From NCBI GenBank assembly GCA_017311185.1, contig JAESUZ010005169.1:3130999-3194998 (forward strand): 64,000 nucleotides of DNA. The letters are read 5' to 3'. The first letter of the stretch is position 1, and each line of letters begins with the position of its first letter. The notes beneath the pieces are model-generated. The model was given only the letters and a program-made list of their open reading frames with translations. It did no database searches and was not told where the DNA came from. Source of the DNA: Proteles cristata cristata. Taxonomy: Eukaryota > Chordata > Mammalia > Carnivora > Hyaenidae. A program made the position numbers and the translations under genes. Below are positions 34,031 to 46,694 of this stretch, piece by piece.

Positions 34031-36622
34031 CTCTATAGAAAAATAAATCATTCTAGAAAGAGGAACCTGTCAAAATTTCTTAGCTTCAGAAAGTGCCCTA
34101 GTCATTAGATGAAAGATGCTACTTTATAATACAGTGTTTAGTATTTGGATAAGTCTCTCACCAAGCCACCACTGGACACCAACCTGTCACAACACTGAAA
34201 GATTTTCTCTAAAAACCCTTTTAGACTCCTGTGCAGGTAGCTCTTTTTACCCATATTTTCAGTGGAAGCACAAAGAGGAAGTTGTCTTCATTTGCTAAAG
34301 TTCACCAACAAATTGAGTCATCTTTGGGCTTGAAGTGCCTTATTTAAAGCAGAAACTTTATGGAGACCAGTAGAAATCTACTACAAGGATATTCATAGAA
34401 GGCATCAACAATAACTAGTAGAAAGACTTATCTAAGCTATATCCTCTTCAATTTCCTTTACAGGAGAATTTTGAGACTATATTAAAATGCAGTATCAAGA
34501 CAATACAGTATAAAAAATTGAGAACTAGAAAAAACATAGATTTTATGTTTCCCCAATACCACAGAGCTATCAAAAGGTAAAATAATATTTGAACTCATCT
34601 TATCTGCAAGAAGGCCACAGATTGCTATTTATACATCACTCTTAACTTTTTCTTCAGAGAAAGAAGCCCACTAGTGGCTATGATATAGGAGTGTAGAAAG
34701 CAAACAGAGCTGATTATTTAGACGCCATTTCAGACTGGGTGGGGGGATATTAAGGGTAAGACATTTCTTCATTCTTTTTAATTCTAATTCTCTTCACACT
34801 AATAAACACTCAACACATTTCTATTAATGGTTGATTGATTCTTTGAGTCACTAAATTTCGAAGTTTTGTCTCTATGGATAGTAAAGCCTACTTTTTGTTA
34901 TATTTGTTTTGTTTCTATATATTTGAAAATTTTTCTTTTTCCTTTTCATTTGACATTATGGGCAAAATGCATTCAGTTTTATGTTGTGACTTTCTTGATC
35001 TTGCACCTATAAGACTAAGCAATTGTCTTACACAACTTGGTTGTTTACACTTTCATTCTGTTTGGCACACTCATTTTTGTTTCAACTACATGAGCATTTC
35101 TTTGTGTAGTCATGGAAATTTCTTCCCTTCTTTGAATATTTCCATCAAATTACTGCTCAAAAAATATTTATCAATTATTAAGAAATTTGTATCTCTCTAT
35201 ATACATATATTTATGTATATATTTACTCGTGTTTATGCGTTTAAGAGGGAGACTGGTAATTAGTGATTGCAACCATATTACATTTGTAAAGTAGTTTAAC
35301 TACATTCAAGCTGCAATAAATTTATCAGGATACAAACATAAAACTTATGAAGCAAAAAGTTTTGTTTGTTATCTGTTTGCATATGTTTTATGTTTGAAAG
35401 AGAATTCTCAATTCCGTTTCCAATTGAGAATTATTGTTTATGTATGTCATAATGAATGAAATGCTTTTAAAACTGAAGCTTTTTGATGACATTTACCTTT
35501 TGTATTCAAAACTTCTTACCTACTTATAGTGTCTAATAATAATATCCTTTGCACTTACTATTTATTCTCAAATTATAACATATATTACACATTTCTTCTA
35601 TTTAAACAAATGCATTGTCTGCTCAAATGTATTTTAAACTCTTAGATATTTAGTAAGTACTGTGTCTTCTACTTTATTTTTAACACTTATTCTGCACACA
35701 CACAGAGTAGGTGTTAAATGAATACTTATTCATTGTTAAAGTATATAATTAATCTGAAAACTACATTTATCAAACATGTTGAACATTTAGGATTATATTA
35801 TATGTTATATGATCTTATACTTCAGTTAGTTATAATTTCCACCTGTGTTGAAAGTATATTGTCATTATCATAACCATTTATAGCATCATTATAATAGAGC
35901 ATATTATTTAGATATGCTAAGGAAATGTAAGATGTGTCATGAGTATGTTACCTTTAATACAGCATTGTATAATGAAAGGTTATAATTAGGTTGCTTATCT
36001 ATTTTTTTTCATTATTTATTACTCTGAACATTCAATAGTAGAATATATTATTTGCATAATAATGAGGATACATACTCTGAGATATGCATTAGGTCACTTT
36101 TGCACATTTGCTTTCTTTTCTACAGCTTTCTAGTGCAGGCCTCCTCCATAAATATGTATATTCTATGGTGAAAAATAGGAAATATTTATGCATTTGAATT
36201 CCTCTCAATAATTCTATAAAGGCTTCTCAATTTTAAGTAATAGATTATTTTATCTTTAAATAATCAGGATGGAATGATTTCTAAAGCACTTATTGATGAA
36301 AACAATTTGCAAACTATCAGCAAACAAAGAAATGCAAAAACAATCTAGAAAGTCATCAAATGGGGGCTTGTAAATAATACACATAATTCTAAAGCAAAGG
36401 AAGATTTCAAAAATATGTTCTTAGTGATATTAGGATTCAAAGGCAGGATTCTTAAACAATCATTTTGAAGAATTGAGTTAACTGGGGCTACAAAAACAGG
36501 AAAAACTATAAACAAAGTATAAAGGTTCCAGACAAGGTGGTGAATTGAATGGGCTGCAGTCTATACTCCTTAATATCAGCTGTGGGAAAAATTCAGAAAT
36601 TACAGGAAATATTTTATATAGG
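34031..36622. other. Long stretch without recognised features
   Basis: About 2.6 kb of AT-rich DNA with no SINE and no clear repeat. The 129-codon open frame at 34,874-35,263 on the + strand is phenylalanine-, leucine- and serine-rich and low in information. It has no known domain and I do not call it a gene. Confidence 0.45.
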
Positions 36623-36633
36623 AAAGGACATTA

Positions 36634-36876
36634 GGGGCACCTGGTTGGCTCAGTCGGTTAAGCATCCAAGTTCAGCTCAGGTCATGATTTCATGGTTCGT
36701 GGGTTCGAGCCCCATGTAGGGCTCTGTGCTAATAGCCAGCTCAGAGCCTGGAGCCTGTTTCAGATTCTGTATCTCCCTCTCTCTTTGACTCTCCCCTGCG
36801 CATGCTGTCTCTCTCTCTCTCTTTTTCTTTCTCAGAAATAAATTTAAAAAAACATTAAAAATTAAAAAAAAAAAAA
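36634..36876 (+). mobile_element. Can-SINE
   Basis: Forward copy near consensus with a small internal duplication in the region after the B box (AATAGCCAGCTCAGAGCC). Possible flanks AAAGGACATTA / AAATGACATTA. Confidence 0.94.
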
Positions 36877-36887
36877 GAAATGACATT

Positions 36888-38098
36888 AAATTTTTGAGAA
36901 ACTCCTGGGGAGAACAAAGAGTATTATGAACTCATGAGAGGGTAGATAGGATTATCTTGGGAAGAGAACACATTGAAGGAAAGATATAAGCACTACTGTT
37001 GTCACACTTAAATTATTTGGAAAAACTTTTAAATAACCAATCACAGCAGAAATGACCAGCATTAGCCTAGGCTGCTCAGTGGTGAACAGGGTAACCTTGG
37101 GTTGGCATAAAACCTTGTTAGGATGAAGAGCTGTAAAAAGAAGTGTGACTCATCATTTGATGTCAGATACTGACAACTCCCTCTGCTCTCCCCTGAAATT
37201 TCCAGCAACGGTAGGTCAAACTGTGGAAATTAGATGGTATGTTTTCCAACTCCAGTTCCTTTGTGTTTAAAGGTGCACTCATTATAAGAATCGTTTCCTA
37301 ATGAAGTAATAACAATCAGAGATGACTATCAGCAGTTTTATGTGGACTCTCCTTAAACTTCATGGAGATGGCTCCAGTCTTTCATATGAATTACAGTTTT
37401 TCTGTTACATATTACCAGACAGGAATGCTGATACTATCAGTAATTCAGCTTGTTTGCCAAAACAACCACTACCTCAAAATTTCAACTACATTAAGATAGG
37501 TAAAAGATGACCCAGAATTTTTAGGACAAAAAAATCTAGAAATTAAAATGATTATAATAACTGCCTTGCTGAAAGGTAATGCAGGGCATTAGAAATATGA
37601 AAAACAAATATAAAGTCATACAAAAATACTGTACAGAAGAATAAATGAAGATTATAAATTAAATGAAGAACAACAAAAAGAAACAATAGCAGAAAAAGGT
37701 AAAGAACAAATCAATGAGAGAGAAGTTCGACTGGATCAAAAAAAAAAATCTATGAAAGCAGAAAGGGAAGACAATGGGATAGAAAATATGAAAGGAAACG
37801 GATAAATTAAATATAGAGGATAGAATTAGAAAGACCACACCAGGAACCGGTGGCATTCTCATATGGGCTTATTCATACTGTACTCTGCAGAGCTTGCATG
37901 GTGAACACTCATATCCATGCTCATCATACATTTGTATCATATATTTGTATATTTATTATGGCCATATACTTGTAGACAGTAGTGTATTGTCTTGCAAGTA
38001 GGTTTTTTTTTCTAATTTTCAAAAATGCACGATTTAATTTCCTGTGCCATCAAGATAGAGTAGGGCCACTAAAATAAATCATTCTCACAGATAACACC
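36888..38098. other. Unrecognised, possibly ancient L1 5' part
   Basis: The A-rich stretch at 37,540-37,840 resembles an old L1 ORF1 or upstream region in composition. No reading frame with a defensible domain was found. Because L1 ORF2 endonuclease sequence follows at 38,860, this may be the front of one old L1. Confidence 0.3.
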
Positions 38099-38114
38099 TA
38101 AAATTCCTAGAGAG

Positions 38115-38333
38115 GGGTGCCTGGGTGGCTCAATTGGTTAAGTGTCCGACTTCGGCTCAGGTCAGGATCCCGCCGTCCGTGGGTTCCAGCCCCGCATTGG
38201 GCTCTGTGCTGACAGCTCAGAGCCTGGAGCCTGTTTCAGATAATGTGTCTCCCTCTCTCTCTGCACCTCCCAGCTCGTGCTTTGTCCCTCTCTGTCTCAA
38301 AAATAAATAAATGTTAATTTTTTTTTAAATATA
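38115..38333 (+). mobile_element. Can-SINE with 16-bp target duplication
   Basis: Forward copy. TAAAATTCCTAGAGAG (38,099-38,114) and TAAAATTCCTGGAGAG (38,334-38,349) differ at one base. Confidence 0.96.
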
Positions 38334-38859
38334 TAAAATTCCTGGAGAGAATACAAAAAGCAAGTACCTGAGGATTCTGGAAGGTAAACACTATCAGACA
38401 GATGAGGCAGAGAAATCAAAACCTGAACAACTACCAGTACAAGATGGACTTTCCTATTTCACTTGCTGTTTTCCTCCTCTCATCTCCCTACTTTGACCTG
38501 AAGATGTCCAAGCTGAAAAGCTGTAAAGCAGGCAATGACAAAAATACCCCTCAAGAAACCACTTCTTTTCGATCAGAGGATATAAAAACAGAACTTCTAT
38601 GAGGTGAAGAGTGAGGAGGAATCCACTTTTTTTTCCCACATTTATTTTCTGTCTTTTCTCCCAGTCCCCCTAAAAACAAGCCCCAGTCATGAGCTGCGCT
38701 GCTATCAAAGAAGCACCACATATACCCAACCCCCCATGAAATCTACTTTAAATATAATTACACTGTGTGGTTATAGGGGAAAGGATGGAAAAAGACATAC
38801 AATGAAAATATAATATCATAAAATAGAATCTGAAACATGGAACATTAAGTGCGAAAAGA

Positions 38860-39155
38860 AATATTTATGATAAAAAGGGTCAATTGACCAAGAACATTAA
38901 CAATCTAAAGTAGCTGTCCACATACCAAAACAACTTCAATACAGATAAATAAACAACTGACAGAAGTGAAATGAAAAGTAAACAAGACTGAAATCACACT
39001 TAGTGACCTAGCTCCTCTCTCTTTAATTGATAGAATGAGCAGACAGAGAATCAGCAAGGATATAGGACACGCACACAATACTATTCCACTTGATCTAATT
39101 CCCATTTATAAAACAATCTATCCAACAATAGTAGAATACACATTAGTGGGGTTTG
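38860..39155 (+). mobile_element. Old L1 ORF2 endonuclease-region fragment
   Basis: Forward sequence follows the L1 endonuclease coding region in order: GTCAATTGACCAAGAACATT, then GACTGAAATCACAC, then TTAATTGATAGAATGAGCAG, CAGCAAGGATATAGG, and TTGATCTAATTCCCATTTAT with CCAACAATAGTAGAATACAC. Many indels destroy the frame. It belongs to an old mammalian L1 clade, not to the young copy at 49-56 kb. Confidence 0.8.
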
Positions 39156-39380
39156 GTTGTTGTCGTTTTTTAATTTTTTTCAAGAAAGCACCATTGGGGT
39201 TATAGTGGGACTTCTATAAGATCACACATAAAGAGATTTTTTTTAAATTACAGCAGACTTACAGCTGCAAAAGTAATAACAAATTTCCCATTCTTAAAGA
39301 AAATTGAAAAACAGACTTAAATCCTAAAATAGACAGAAAAAGGACATCCTTTCACATCATTTAAGAAAAATAGAAGGATA

Positions 39381-39587
39381 GGGGTGCCTGAGTGGCTAAG
39401 TCAGTTGAACATCTGACTCTTGATTTCGGCTCAGAGCATGATCCCAGGGTTGTGGGATGGAGCCCCCACACTGGGCTCCAGGCTGAGTGTGGAGGCTGGT
39501 TAGGACTCTTTCTCTCTCCCTGTGTCCCTATCTTCCATGCACACGCACTCTCTTTCTCCAAAATAAATTTTTAAAAAATTAGAAAAA
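39381..39587 (+). mobile_element. Can-SINE, older type
   Basis: Forward copy with a GGCTGAGTGTGGAGGCTGG segment instead of the CAGCTCAGAGCC segment of the younger copies, pointing to an older carnivoran subfamily. Flanked by AGAAGGATA at 39,372-39,380 and 39,588-39,596. Confidence 0.92.
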
Positions 39588-39596
39588 AGAAGGATA

Positions 39597-41251
39597 TAAC
39601 AGAGAGAAAGTGAAAACTATCCACATAGGAAGAGGAATAATACTACCTCTATTTCTTACATAAAGCTGAAGAAGATGACAGACTAATACAAGTCTCTTGT
39701 TATTCTGAGTATTCCTGAGGGGAAAAAAATTTAAATATAGGTTTGTAAGTTCAACCACAATTTCATGAGTAATAAAATATACACAGCCATACAAAACCCC
39801 AGAATGCAACGTCTAACATGTAGGTGCTATTGCTGTCTGAGATGTAAAGCAAACTAGAAGAAGAGATTGGAAGTAGTCTCTATATGAATGGCTGCCAGTA
39901 ATTATTAGCTGGATTTCTCAAATTACTTCATAAGATATGAGGTCAGGCTAGACTTGGCTAGTTTCAAAGGCAAAATAAATGAAAAATACAGTATAGAAAT
40001 ATGTGCCTTAGAGATAGAAAAGCTGAATGTCTCTGGACCCCTAACAGCAGGAAATTCCATTTTTAGATAAGATTTAAATGGCAGAGTCCTTTTACTACAT
40101 TTTAACTAATGCAAGAAATTTAGGCCATCAGTAAAGATCACACTAAGGGGTGTGCCTTCCCACTCAAGCCAACTGCTTCAAATAGTCATCATCAAGTTGA
40201 GGACTATGGGCAAGTAAGTAAAGAAAGAAGTCATATTTAAGAACTATATCTAGGAAAGAGAATTAGCTATAGTTATAGACTCATGAAACTGAAGGTAAGA
40301 AAATAGTTCAGAAATCTATTTCATTTTATAGGGCATTATAGTGATAAAGAAACAACTAACCTGATCTGAAGATATTTTAAGTCTTTAAATATGAAAAAAA
40401 CCACTCTGGGCCTCAAAATTTCCCTGGCAGGAGGAGAGGATTACATTAACAATGCAGCCCTCAAAGAGGACAAATTTCTCAATATTCACTTCAAATGTGC
40501 TCATGAAGGATAATGAACAAGGAACAGTATCTCAGAATGTAGAGCCAGTAGGTACAGGGGACAGGGCCAGCTTTGAAGCTGTTTGAGCTGTGTGGTGACC
40601 CAGGGCCCCATGATGGGTTTAATGTTCTTCTGTTACAGCCCTGAAATTTATTACAGTTTTATCTTCAAACCTGTGTTTTGTAAATGATGTCTGATGAGAC
40701 ATCCACATGAGCTGAGAGGTGATGCCTACCATGTGTTCTGCGGTCCCTAGCATATAGTATTTAAAGTGCCCCATAACTACACAAATTCCAGTGAACTCAG
40801 GGTTTGTGGGAATTTTGCAAGACTCAAAAGCAGGGCCAACCATACAATTGGCTGGACTCGATCCAAAATAAAAATGCAAAATAAAAATGCAAAAAATGCC
40901 TTTACTCAAGGCAGGCACATTATATTTATTATTGAGTAAACATGGGCACAAACAGTCCCAATAAGTCATGATTTCTATTTTAACCAGAGTTTCATTCAAA
41001 TGCAAGTGAGCAAAGGCATTCTTAGAAACATGAATAACTAAGAAATCCCCTTGTAACCATTCTGGCTCTTGTTAAATTCCCTCCATTAGCCAAACATCTG
41101 CACAGAAAATAATACCATGAAAATAAAAGGAGGAAAGGGAAATGATATTTTATTAGAGTACATTGTGAGAAATACTCCACTGTATGTCTAGTATTCTTGT
41201 GTTAAATAAAGTAGAAATATGTTCTATATCCTAATACCCTCCAGTAATGCC
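39597..41251. other. Mostly unrecognised sequence
   Basis: No gene supported. The less AT-rich block at 40,560-40,870 looks like an old repeat or transcript remnant on the minus strand and carries a 128-codon open frame (40,619-41,005) with no domain I recognise. Confidence 0.4.
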
Positions 41252-41262
41252 AAATTCCACAA

Positions 41263-41490
41263 ATGTCAAAGAAACAGACTCTTGATTACAGAAAACAAAC
41301 TGATGGTTACCAGAGGGGAGGTGAGTAAGGATGGGTGAAATAAGTGTTGGGGATTAAAGAGGACATTTATAATGATGAGTACTGAATAATGTATAGAATT
41401 GTTAATCACTATATTTATACACCTGAAACTAATATAACACTGGATATTAACTATACTGGAATCAAAATGAAAGTTAATAATTTCTTTAAA
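41263..41490 (+). mobile_element. L1 3' UTR fragment with 11-bp target duplication
   Basis: Forward 3' UTR of an older carnivore L1: CTGATGGTTACCAGAGGGGA, then TACACCTGAAACTAATATAAC and an A-rich tail. AAATTCCACAA at 41,252-41,262 and 41,491-41,501 is a perfect 11-bp duplication that fixes both ends of this short insertion. Confidence 0.9.
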
Positions 41491-41501
41491 AAATTCCACA
41501 A

Positions 41502-41920
41502 GGGTTAATATCAAAAAGCCTGTGATCGAATTAATCATCCTAAGCTACATTTTCTATTGCTGTCTTGGAAAAGTTGTATTTTAAAAGTTGTACTTAATTT
41601 AGTGTTATTATAATAGCTTTACATATTTGAGAGAGAAAACTGAGGCCCAATAGTTTATCTTATTAAAAAATGATACAAACACATTTGTACACAAAATCAG
41701 CTCTTGTGTTTATCAGTTCAGTCTTTTTTCAAATGAGATAACTTTCCATATCATTATCATAAATGATTTACTTATTTGGAAAAGACTGTGCATTCCTGGG
41801 GCATGTTTGCTCTGTGTGGTCAGGATAAAGAGTAGGTCCAGGAGAAAGCATGAGAAGATAAACAATGAGAAGAGAACACTGATTATATAATCACACTTAG
41901 CAGTGTTATTAAAGCATTTG
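41502..41920. other. No feature recognised
   Basis: About 420 bases without identifiable repeats. Confidence 0.4.
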
Positions 41921-41936
41921 GTAATGTGTATATAAA

Positions 41937-42143
41937 TATTTTTTATGATTATTTATTTTTGAGAGAGACAGAAAGAGACAGATTGCAAGCAGGGGAGGGG
42001 CAGAGAGAGGAAGACATAAAATCTGTAACAGCCCCAGGATCTGAGCTGTCTGAACAGTCTAACACGGGGCTCAAACCCCACAGAGAGATCATGACCTGAG
42101 TTAAAGCTGGTCATTCAATCTACTGAGCCACCCAGGTCCCCCT
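41937..42143 (-). mobile_element. Can-SINE with 16-bp target duplication
   Basis: Reverse copy. GTAATGTGTATATAAA at 41,921-41,936 is repeated perfectly at 42,144-42,159. Confidence 0.96.
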
Positions 42144-42159
42144 GTAATGTGTATATAAA

Positions 42160-42940
42160 ATTAAGATAAATGAAAGTTTTATCCTTTGTCATAATTTTTT
42201 AGTAGATAATGAAATCCAGTCAAACTTATGTGAAAAATAACATTTCGATTTAAGGCAGTAAGAGAGGAACTTGACTCACATGCTTACATACTGCCCAGCA
42301 AGAGTTCGTAAAGAAAAGAGATAAAAATGCATAATTTATTCACATACTACATGTGATTCTAATTTTAACCAATTATTTTCAATATACTACAACTCTTCCA
42401 GGTAAAGGCTGAATGATACAATGTCATTTCTTATAACTTTAGTTAGCAGAATAGTTTGCAACTGAAAATATGGAACATATATTTTTGCATCTGTTTATCA
42501 TTTGTACTTAACCCTTTTCAAAATAAATTTTAATCTATAATAATAAATTGAAAAAGAAAACATTACAATGCAGAAATATATTCAGATAACAGTAAAGTAC
42601 ACTTTGACCATCACTCTCCACCTCCTTGCCCCCAATCATTCTCCCCAACTTACCCATTGTTGTTCACTGATAACATGTCTATAGGTAATCTTCTATGCAT
42701 TAAAATATATATTTGAAAACCTCTTATTCTGTGTAATGTTGGTTGGTCAGTTAAATGATATATTAATGTAGCTCCTAGATTATAGTAAGAGACCTAAATG
42801 TCTTAATTATTTTATATGTTAAATATTTAATATTAACCATAAAATAAACCATAAACCATAAAATGTTCATATTTTTGATACACATGCATATTCATATTAC
42901 CTGACTGGAGTCCTATGTCTTGTTTTCCATAATATTACCT
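42160..42940. other. AT-rich, possible decayed L1
   Basis: The block near 42,590-42,720 resembles the complement of an old L1 3' region. The remainder is unrecognised. Confidence 0.35.
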
Positions 42941-42951
42941 ATAGTGCATTT

Positions 42952-43180
42952 CAGTTTACTTTTTAATAATTATTTATTTTTTAGAGAGAAAGAGAGAGAG
43001 ACAGAGCATGAGCTGGGGAGGTGCAGAGTGAGGGAGAGAGACACACACAGGATCCAAAGCAGGCTACAGGCTCTGAGCTGTCAGCACAGAGGCCAATGCG
43101 GAGTTAGAACCCACGACCCATGAGATCATGACCTGAGCTGAAGTCTGATGTTCAACTGACTAAGCCACCCAGGTGGCCCC
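42952..43180 (-). mobile_element. Can-SINE
   Basis: Reverse copy with ATAGTGCATTT (42,941-42,951) and ATAATGCATTT (43,181-43,191) as flanking duplication. Confidence 0.94.
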
Positions 43181-43313
43181 ATAATGCATTTTAAACGGTT
43201 TCCAATTTTGATGTCTTTAAAGTGGCTGAAAACTTTAATAATTGCAAAACAATTTGAGTGAAAAACTTTAGGTTTTATGAACTTCGTTATGAGATCATTT
43301 TGGCTTTTTTATG

Positions 43314-43516
43314 TCTATTTATGTCTATTTTATGCCTATTTTAAGATAGTATAAGCAGGGTAGGAACAGAAAGAGAGAGGGAGAAGGAGAAACCCAAGCA
43401 GTCTCCATGCTGTCAGTGCAGAGCCTAACACAGGGCTCGATCTCCCAGACCATGAGATCATGACCTCAGCCTCAACCAAGTCAGGTGCTTAACCAACTGA
43501 ACCAACCAGGAACCAG
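43314..43516 (-). mobile_element. Can-SINE, diverged
   Basis: Reverse copy with a shortened purine body and many substitutions in the tRNA region (GGGCTCGATCTCCCAGACC). The tail has decayed into repeated TATTTATGTC units at about 43,310-43,335. Confidence 0.85.
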
Positions 43517-43529
43517 TGGCTGTTTTTTT

Positions 43530-44870
43530 ATTTGTTTTGTTTTTAATTTAAATTAAGCTTTAATAGGAATGTTTTCTTTTGTACTCACAGATGTATGTAA
43601 TATGTAATTAAATTAGATAAATCCACTAAATACTAAAGCTTAAAATGAAGTTAAACAACTAAAATTATTTGTATGTACAGGTTAGTAAACAGGTTAGGAA
43701 ATAATGAACCTTGGTCAACAAAACTCTAGGGGCAAGGACATATGTATATAATCGCATGAGAAATTACCTTTTTAATAGTAAGTTTTTAATCTGCCATAAA
43801 CAACAGTTTAAAGAAACAGGAAAACACACTTTTATTTACTTACTAGATACCTAGATCATATAAAAAAAACTTCTAAAGTAAGTTACAGATTTGTGTGTTT
43901 CATATAGTTTGTGAATGGTGTAAGCACATCTATGCCAACATGTGACTGTGAATAAATATACTAATGTTCATATAAGTATATGTGAAGACAAACATATAAG
44001 AAAGCATGACTATAAAGTTTACTAGTAAATTATAGTGTATATCATATGATACTCCTTGCACAATGTATTTGGGGGAGTTCTCCATGTTAGTGTTTCTCAG
44101 TATAACATACTTTCTAAGAGCTGCTTTGTATGTCTTAATATAAAAGTGCTTGTTTCATGGAACATTCCTCTGTAGATAGATATTTAATTTGTTTCTTATT
44201 TCTGACTATTCAAGGCAGGGCTTAAATTAACATCTTTGTAGCATCTGATTGTATACATATGGAATTGTAGGTGCCAATAAATGCAATACTGGATTTGAAA
44301 CTTATGTTTATTTCAGAAGCTACTATTATCTTTTTAAGGGGATTAATTAATTTAAATTTCCATGACTACTATAAAAGCTTATATCCATATCTCCATAGAC
44401 TTGTTCAGTTTATTAATAGTCAGTTGTTTACTTCCCTTCAATCTGACTGGCATAAAATGGTATCTCACTGTATCTTTGTTTTGCATATCACCAAATATGA
44501 ATATATAAGAACATATTAGTGACTGATGCTCTCTCTCCTGGAAACTGCATATTTAGATGCTTTCTTCTGGATTCCTTGCCTTTATATATTGATAGGTAAG
44601 AGTGTTTACTAAATTATATATTATTTTTCTAAATCTCTATATACATACATATATTAGAAGCATTTCTACATATATGACACTTCAAAAATTAAAATAATTT
44701 ATTGTAAAGGTTCCTAATTACTTTATTTTTGATAAAAATTTTCAGCCTCATAGTTCCACTGTTACCTAAAATATTGTCTTCTAATGTTAAAATGATTTTA
44801 TTGAATAACTACTGACTGGAGTAAAAGTTCTCTTAGACATACTAGTTGTGTATATTAGCCAAGAGATTTC
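43530..44870 (-). mobile_element. Diverged ancient L1 (partial)
   Basis: The segment at about 44,030-44,520 reads on the minus strand like the old L1 ORF2 end, for example the complement around CAATCTGACTGGCATAAAATG. The rest is AT-rich and uncertain. Limits are approximate. Confidence 0.45.
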
Positions 44871-44929
44871 TGAATTTTTGAGTGCCAAACTGTTTATGTT
44901 CGACTTTATATGTTTTTAAAGGATGAGAA

Positions 44930-45190
44930 TTTGTTTATGTAATGAATAAGTCACAGAGAGGTGCAGCATAGATAATACAGTCAATAATACTGTAGCAGTG
45001 TTGTATGGTGACATACACTTGTGATTAGTTCAGTGTAATGTATTGACTTGTTGAATCACTGTTGTACACCTGAAATTAATGTAACATTCTATGTCAGCTA
45101 CACTCAAATTTAAAATATCTTTTAGAAAAAGTAAGAGTAAAAAGTAAAAAAACAAAAAGTAAAAAATGTAAAAGATAAAACAATAAAAAC
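44930..45190 (+). mobile_element. Old L1 3' UTR with A-rich tail
   Basis: Forward: GTAATGAATAAGTCACAGAG, then TGTACACCTGAAATTAATGT and an A-rich tail that has become repeated AAAAAGTA-type units near 45,125-45,185. Same older L1 group as at 41,263. Confidence 0.82.
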
Positions 45191-45777
45191 TTCTATTTTA
45201 AGGCTGTAAAAGCATTTATTTATAATTTTTGGATATGTTTGTAGATTTTGTGAATGTACAAAGCAATACAATTCACATCAGGGTTTACAGGCTTCAATTT
45301 TTATATAAATTATTCCCTTAACATATAGATTTGTAAACAAGAAATTTTGGTGCACACATTGATGGTTTCGGTATATTAACCAACCTCCAGAAATTTTGTG
45401 AAATAATTGTGTTCTATAAAAAAAGGCTGTTCTGTTCTGTTATTTTTTTTTCCAGAATTCTAAAGATATACTTATTTGGGGGTAATTATTTTTATGTTTT
45501 CAATGTTTTAACTTTTTATTTTCATTCCAGTTAGGTAAGATATAATACTAGTTTCAGGTGTACAACATAGTAATTTCACACTTCCATGCAACATCCTGTG
45601 CTCGTCACAAATGCCCTATTATTACAGATTATAATACCTATCACCATTTTACTCATCCCCCTCACCCACTTCCTCTCTGGTAACCATCAGTTTGTTCTCT
45701 AGTTAAGAGTCTGTTTCTTGTTTTTTCTCTCTTCCTTTTTCCTCTTTGTTCATTTGTTTGGTTTCTTAAATTCCATT

Positions 45778-45995
45778 GGGGCACCTGGGGGGCTCAGTCA
45801 GTTAAGCATCTGACTTCAGCTCAGGTCATGATCTCATGGTTCCGGAGTTTGAGCCCCGCATCAGGGCTCTGTGCTGACAGCTTGGAGCCTGAAGCCTGCT
45901 TTGATTTTGTGTTTCTCTCTCTCTCTTTCTGCCCATCCCCAGCTTGTGTTCTGCTCTCTCACTCAAAAACAAATAATTATTTTTTAAAATGATAT
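45778..45995 (+). mobile_element. Can-SINE inside L1
   Basis: Forward copy with intact-looking tRNA region (GGTTCCGGAGTTTGAGCCCC) and A-rich tail followed by a (TA)n stretch at 46,005-46,037. It sits within the minus-strand L1 at 45,490-46,317 and is therefore younger. Confidence 0.94.
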
Positions 45996-46004
45996 ATTTT
46001 AAAA

Positions 46005-46005
46005 G

Positions 46006-46036
<31 letters not shown>

Positions 46037-46037
46037 T
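46005..46037. repeat. (TA)n simple repeat
   Basis: TA dinucleotides with a TAAAT interruption just past the SINE tail. Confidence 0.9.
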
Positions 46038-46317
46038 TACTGTAATATATAGTGTAGGTATATATACTATACAAACATCTTATAGCATTTATATACCACA
46101 TCTTTTTTATCCATCCATCAGTCAATGGACACTTGGGCTGTTTCCATAATTTGGATGTTGTAGATAATGCTGCTTTAAAATTTGGGGTGCTCATATCCCT
46201 TTGAATTAGCATTTTTGTATTCTTTGGGTAAATGCCTAGTACTACAATTGCTGGATCTTAGGGTGGTTCTATTTTTAACTTTTTGAGGAAACTCCATACT
46301 GTTTTCCAGGGAGGCTG

Positions 46318-46365
46318 CACCAAGACAGGGATGTCCACTCTCACTATTGTTATTTTACACAGTAA
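46318..46365 (+). mobile_element. Short inverted L1 ORF2 piece (RT motif B)
   Basis: Directly after the minus-strand L1, about 48 bases read on the + strand like L1 RT motif B (CCAAGACAGGGATGTCCACT, equivalent to RQGCPLS). Opposite orientation at the 5' end of a minus-strand L1 is the mark of twin priming. Very short, but the motif is distinctive. Confidence 0.7.
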
Positions 46366-46447
46366 AGGCTTGTTTCCTAATACTTGTGAATATAACAAGT
46401 GCCCTCTTTTATCACTGTACATTGGATGCCTGAATATAATTAAGTTT

Positions 46448-46658
46448 CTTTTTTTAATGTTTATTTGAGAGAGAGAGAGAGAGAGAGCATGCACAAGCAT
46501 GGGAGAGGCAGAGAGTGAGGTAGACACAGAATCTAAAGCAGGCTCCAGGCTCTGAACTGTCTGCACAGAGGCCCACATGGGGCTCAAATCCACGAATTGC
46601 AAGATCATGAACAGAGCTGAAGTCGGATGTTTAACTGACTGAGCAACCCAGGTGTCCC
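46448..46658 (-). mobile_element. Can-SINE with target duplication
   Basis: Reverse copy. TATAATTAAGTTT (46,435-46,447) and TATAATTAATTTT (46,659-46,671) flank it. Confidence 0.95.
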
Positions 46659-46694
46659 TATAATTAATTTTCTTAATTAGAAATTATTTGTCTT

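Larger units (their letters stand above)
45490..46317 (-). mobile_element. L1 3' end, split by a Can-SINE
   Basis: The + strand reads CCATTTTACTCATCCCCCTC and AGTTTGTTCTCTAGTTAAGAG, the complement of a carnivore L1 3' UTR. After the SINE at 45,778 it continues from about 46,080 with the complement of the ORF2 C-terminus (TCAATGGACACTTGGGCTGT; GGATGTTGTAGATAATGCTG). It ends at 46,317, where a short plus-strand L1 piece begins. Confidence 0.88.

Noticed and set aside
34874..35263. 129-codon open frame on the + strand, rich in Phe, Leu and Ser
   Set aside because: It lies in AT-rich DNA where T-rich codons make long open frames likely by chance. There is no recognisable motif, signal or neighbouring exon.
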